From contig JAUYDD010000233.1 of NCBI GenBank assembly GCA_030704765.1, positions 1 through 6,381 on the forward strand: a DNA stretch of 6,381 bases. Direction: 5' to 3'. The position numbers and the translations under genes are program-made. This document shows positions 5,483 through 6,381 of this stretch, one piece after another. Under the pieces are notes generated by a model. That model did no database searches and was not told where the DNA came from. It was given only the letters and a program-made list of their open reading frames with translations. The first letter of the stretch is position 1. Each line of letters opens with the position of its first letter. This stretch comes from Nanobdellota archaeon (GTDB taxonomy: Archaea > Nanobdellota > Nanobdellia > Pacearchaeales > GW2011-AR1).

Positions 5483-5520
5483 AATAAATCAATAAAATGG
5501 GACTATTTAGAATTTACTAT
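5479..5520 (-). repeat. 42-bp direct repeat, copy 1, with probable promoter and leaderless start
   Basis: This stretch matches 6240-6281 at 37 of 42 positions. It contains the ATG of the anchored protein, the whole spacer, and the last codons and TAG of the HEPN-like gene. On the minus strand TAAATA (5509-5504) is centred about 25 nt before the ATG, the spacing of an archaeal TATA box to a leaderless start. There is no Shine-Dalgarno in it. The promoter reading is inferred from spacing and from conservation of the two copies. Confidence 0.75.
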
Positions 5521-6243
5521 CCTCTCCGCAAACTGCATTAACTCTTCAAGATTTTTGATTATCTTTAGTATATCTTCTTCTTTAAACTCAGTAGAACACA
5601 AATATCTCGCTGAAGGTCTTAAACTATTCAGTCTTTCCAATAACGCTGAGTGCTTTATTTCAACATTACCTAATACTGCCCAATTCTTAAACTCGTTTAT
5701 TCTCTCATCATGATTAGTGCCATAAAGTATCTTTTTGTTAGGAAGTTGCAAAAGAATAGACTTTGCTAAGAGTTCCGAGCAGGCGAATGAATTTTCGAAG
5801 AAAGGTCTTAACCTATTCTTAACTAAATTATCTTTAGCACTATCAAGAAATTCTTTTGCTGCTTCAATATGTTCTTTAATTCTTTTTTGATTATAAGTAA
5901 AATCAAATGAGAGTATCCATTTATCTTTTATACGCAATAAAGTAAGATGTGCACAATTTGGGTCTTCATTAGTCAACTTAATTGATTCTATATGTTCTAT
6001 TTCTTGTTCATAAATTGGATCTCCTTTATTTTTTGAAGCGTTTAATTTTACCTTCGCTTCAGCTTTTACTTCATCGTTTAGCCTGACTTTATTCCAACCT
6101 CTATCCAAAGAAAAAATTACTTGTGCGGCTCTAAGATTAAAATCTTTTGGAAGTCTATCTAATGATTTTCTTTTATTAATTTCTGGTTCTACCCATAGGC
6201 TCATCATTTGTTGAAATACTTTTTCTTTGATTTCTTCATCCAT
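5503..6243 (-). CDS. HEPN-like protein with an unassigned N-terminal domain (246 aa)
   Basis: The start is set at the ATG at 6243 (MDEEIKEK) because this ATG falls at the same point of the 42-bp repeat as the start of the neighbouring gene; an upstream TTG at 6261 would lie inside the promoter. Residues 1-118 form an N-terminal domain with LWVEPEINKR and ending WILSFDFTYN. Residues 122-246 are all helical and read like a HEPN domain: EHIEAAKEFLDSAKDNL, then FFENSFACSELLAKSILL, then KHSALLERLNSLRPSARY and a long last helix. HEPN proteins often act as RNases or as partners of nucleotidyltransferases. The canonical R-x4-6-H catalytic pair of HEPN RNases is not clearly present, so it may be a structural or binding version. 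It heads the operon with three membrane proteins, 20 bp before the next ATG. HEPN assignment is by pattern only. Confidence 0.72.
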   Translation of the reverse strand: MDEEIKEKVFQQMMSLWVEPEINKRKSLDRLPKDFNLRAAQVIFSLDRGWNKVRLNDEVKAEAKVKLNASKNKGDPIYEQEIEHIESIKLTNEDPNCAHLTLLRIKDKWILSFDFTYNQKRIKEHIEAAKEFLDSAKDNLVKNRLRPFFENSFACSELLAKSILLQLPNKKILYGTNHDERINEFKNWAVLGNVEIKHSALLERLNSLRPSARYLCSTEFKEEDILKIIKNLEELMQFAERIVNSK

Positions 6244-6281
6244 AATAAACCAATAAAACAAGACTATTTAGGATTTACTAT
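6240..6281 (-). repeat. 42-bp direct repeat, copy 2, with probable promoter of the HEPN-like gene
   Basis: Second copy of the repeat at 5479-5520, 37 of 42 identical. On the minus strand TAAATA (6270-6265) is centred about 25 nt before the ATG at 6243. As in copy 1, the frame across it would read V-N-x-K then TAG, which in copy 1 is the real end of the HEPN-like protein; here it is closed by a TAA about eight codons upstream, so no gene ends here. It probably drives the HEPN and membrane protein operon as a leaderless mRNA. Confidence 0.72.
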
Positions 6282-6301
6282 TGAACCTACTTATACTCTC
6301 T

Positions 6302-6381
6302 ACTTTAGAACCACGATTATTTTTTGTCCAATTCTATCGAAAGAAGAGGAAGTTTTCTAAAGTCAGAATGGGATATCTGAC
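6302..6381. repeat. Nested inverted repeats at the right edge
   Basis: ACTTTAGAA (6302-6310) and TTCTAAAGT (6355-6363) are perfect 9-bp arms 44 bp apart, with a smaller CGAT/ATCG pair (6314-6317, 6336-6339) inside. Overlapping the right arm, GTCAGA (6362-6367) and TCTGAC (6376-6381) form another perfect 6-bp pair with an 8-bp spacer that reaches the window edge. No open frame or tRNA is visible in 6282-6381. The elements could be a hairpin terminator of a gene beyond the edge, a structured RNA, or protein binding sites. Confidence 0.4.

Noticed and set aside
5465..5713. Plus-strand open frame of 82 codons
   Set aside because: It lies opposite the HEPN-like gene and the 42-bp repeat, has a low-complexity serine/leucine-rich product typical of an antisense shadow, and has no ribosome binding site or promoter.
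6244..6261. Upstream TTG start adding six residues (MFYWFI) to the HEPN-like protein
   Set aside because: These codons fall in the non-coding part of the 42-bp repeat, which in copy 1 is intergenic; the ATG at 6243 aligns with the start of the neighbouring gene.
1..6381. CRISPR array, tRNA or rRNA genes
   Set aside because: No regularly spaced repeat array, cloverleaf-like arms or rRNA sequence was seen on either strand; the only sizeable direct repeat is the two-copy 42-bp element.

Overview
The window is AT-rich and looks archaeal. It carries a 5'-truncated archaeal-style tyrosine recombinase with a C-terminal zinc ribbon, and a UPF0175-type segment beside a DUF3368-type PIN protein, a pairing common in archaea and cyanobacteria. 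Promoters read as BRE/TATA elements, several about 25 nt from the start codon as in leaderless mRNAs, and T-runs serve as terminators. A small-genome lineage (DPANN-like) would fit the low GC, but the sequence cannot fix the taxon. The integrase suggests the accessory part of an integrated mobile element; no attachment site is visible.

Layout, left to right. (1) 1-1199, + strand: C-terminal part of the integrase, then a 61-aa helix-turn-helix protein behind a strong AGGAGG, ending in a T-run. (2) 1200-1396: regulatory region with two TATA-like boxes, two foldable palindromic segments, and an operator of three TATCCTA half-sites spaced exactly 10 bp. (3) 1397-3869, + strand: tight four-gene operon of a 53-aa AbrB/SpoVT-like swapped-hairpin protein, a winged-helix (Panacea-like) protein with a C-terminal UPF0175-like segment, a DUF3368-type PIN nuclease, and a 410-aa protein I cannot assign. 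(4) 3858-4079, - strand: a short basic protein convergent with the operon. (5) 4166-6243, - strand: a HEPN-like protein followed by three membrane proteins (one anchor plus exterior domain; two helices; four helices). (6) 6244-6381: a second copy of a 42-bp promoter/leader repeat and nested inverted repeats, no gene.

How the parts may work together (inference): region 3 looks like an extended toxin-antitoxin module, with the PIN protein as toxin, the winged-helix/UPF0175 protein as antitoxin, the AbrB-like protein as likely repressor at the phased operator, and an extra large protein of unknown role that the operon co-expresses. Region 5 resembles a second cargo module, possibly a membrane-associated stress or defence system. 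The 42-bp repeat places nearly the same TATA-plus-leaderless-start cassette in front of both the HEPN gene and the anchored-protein gene.
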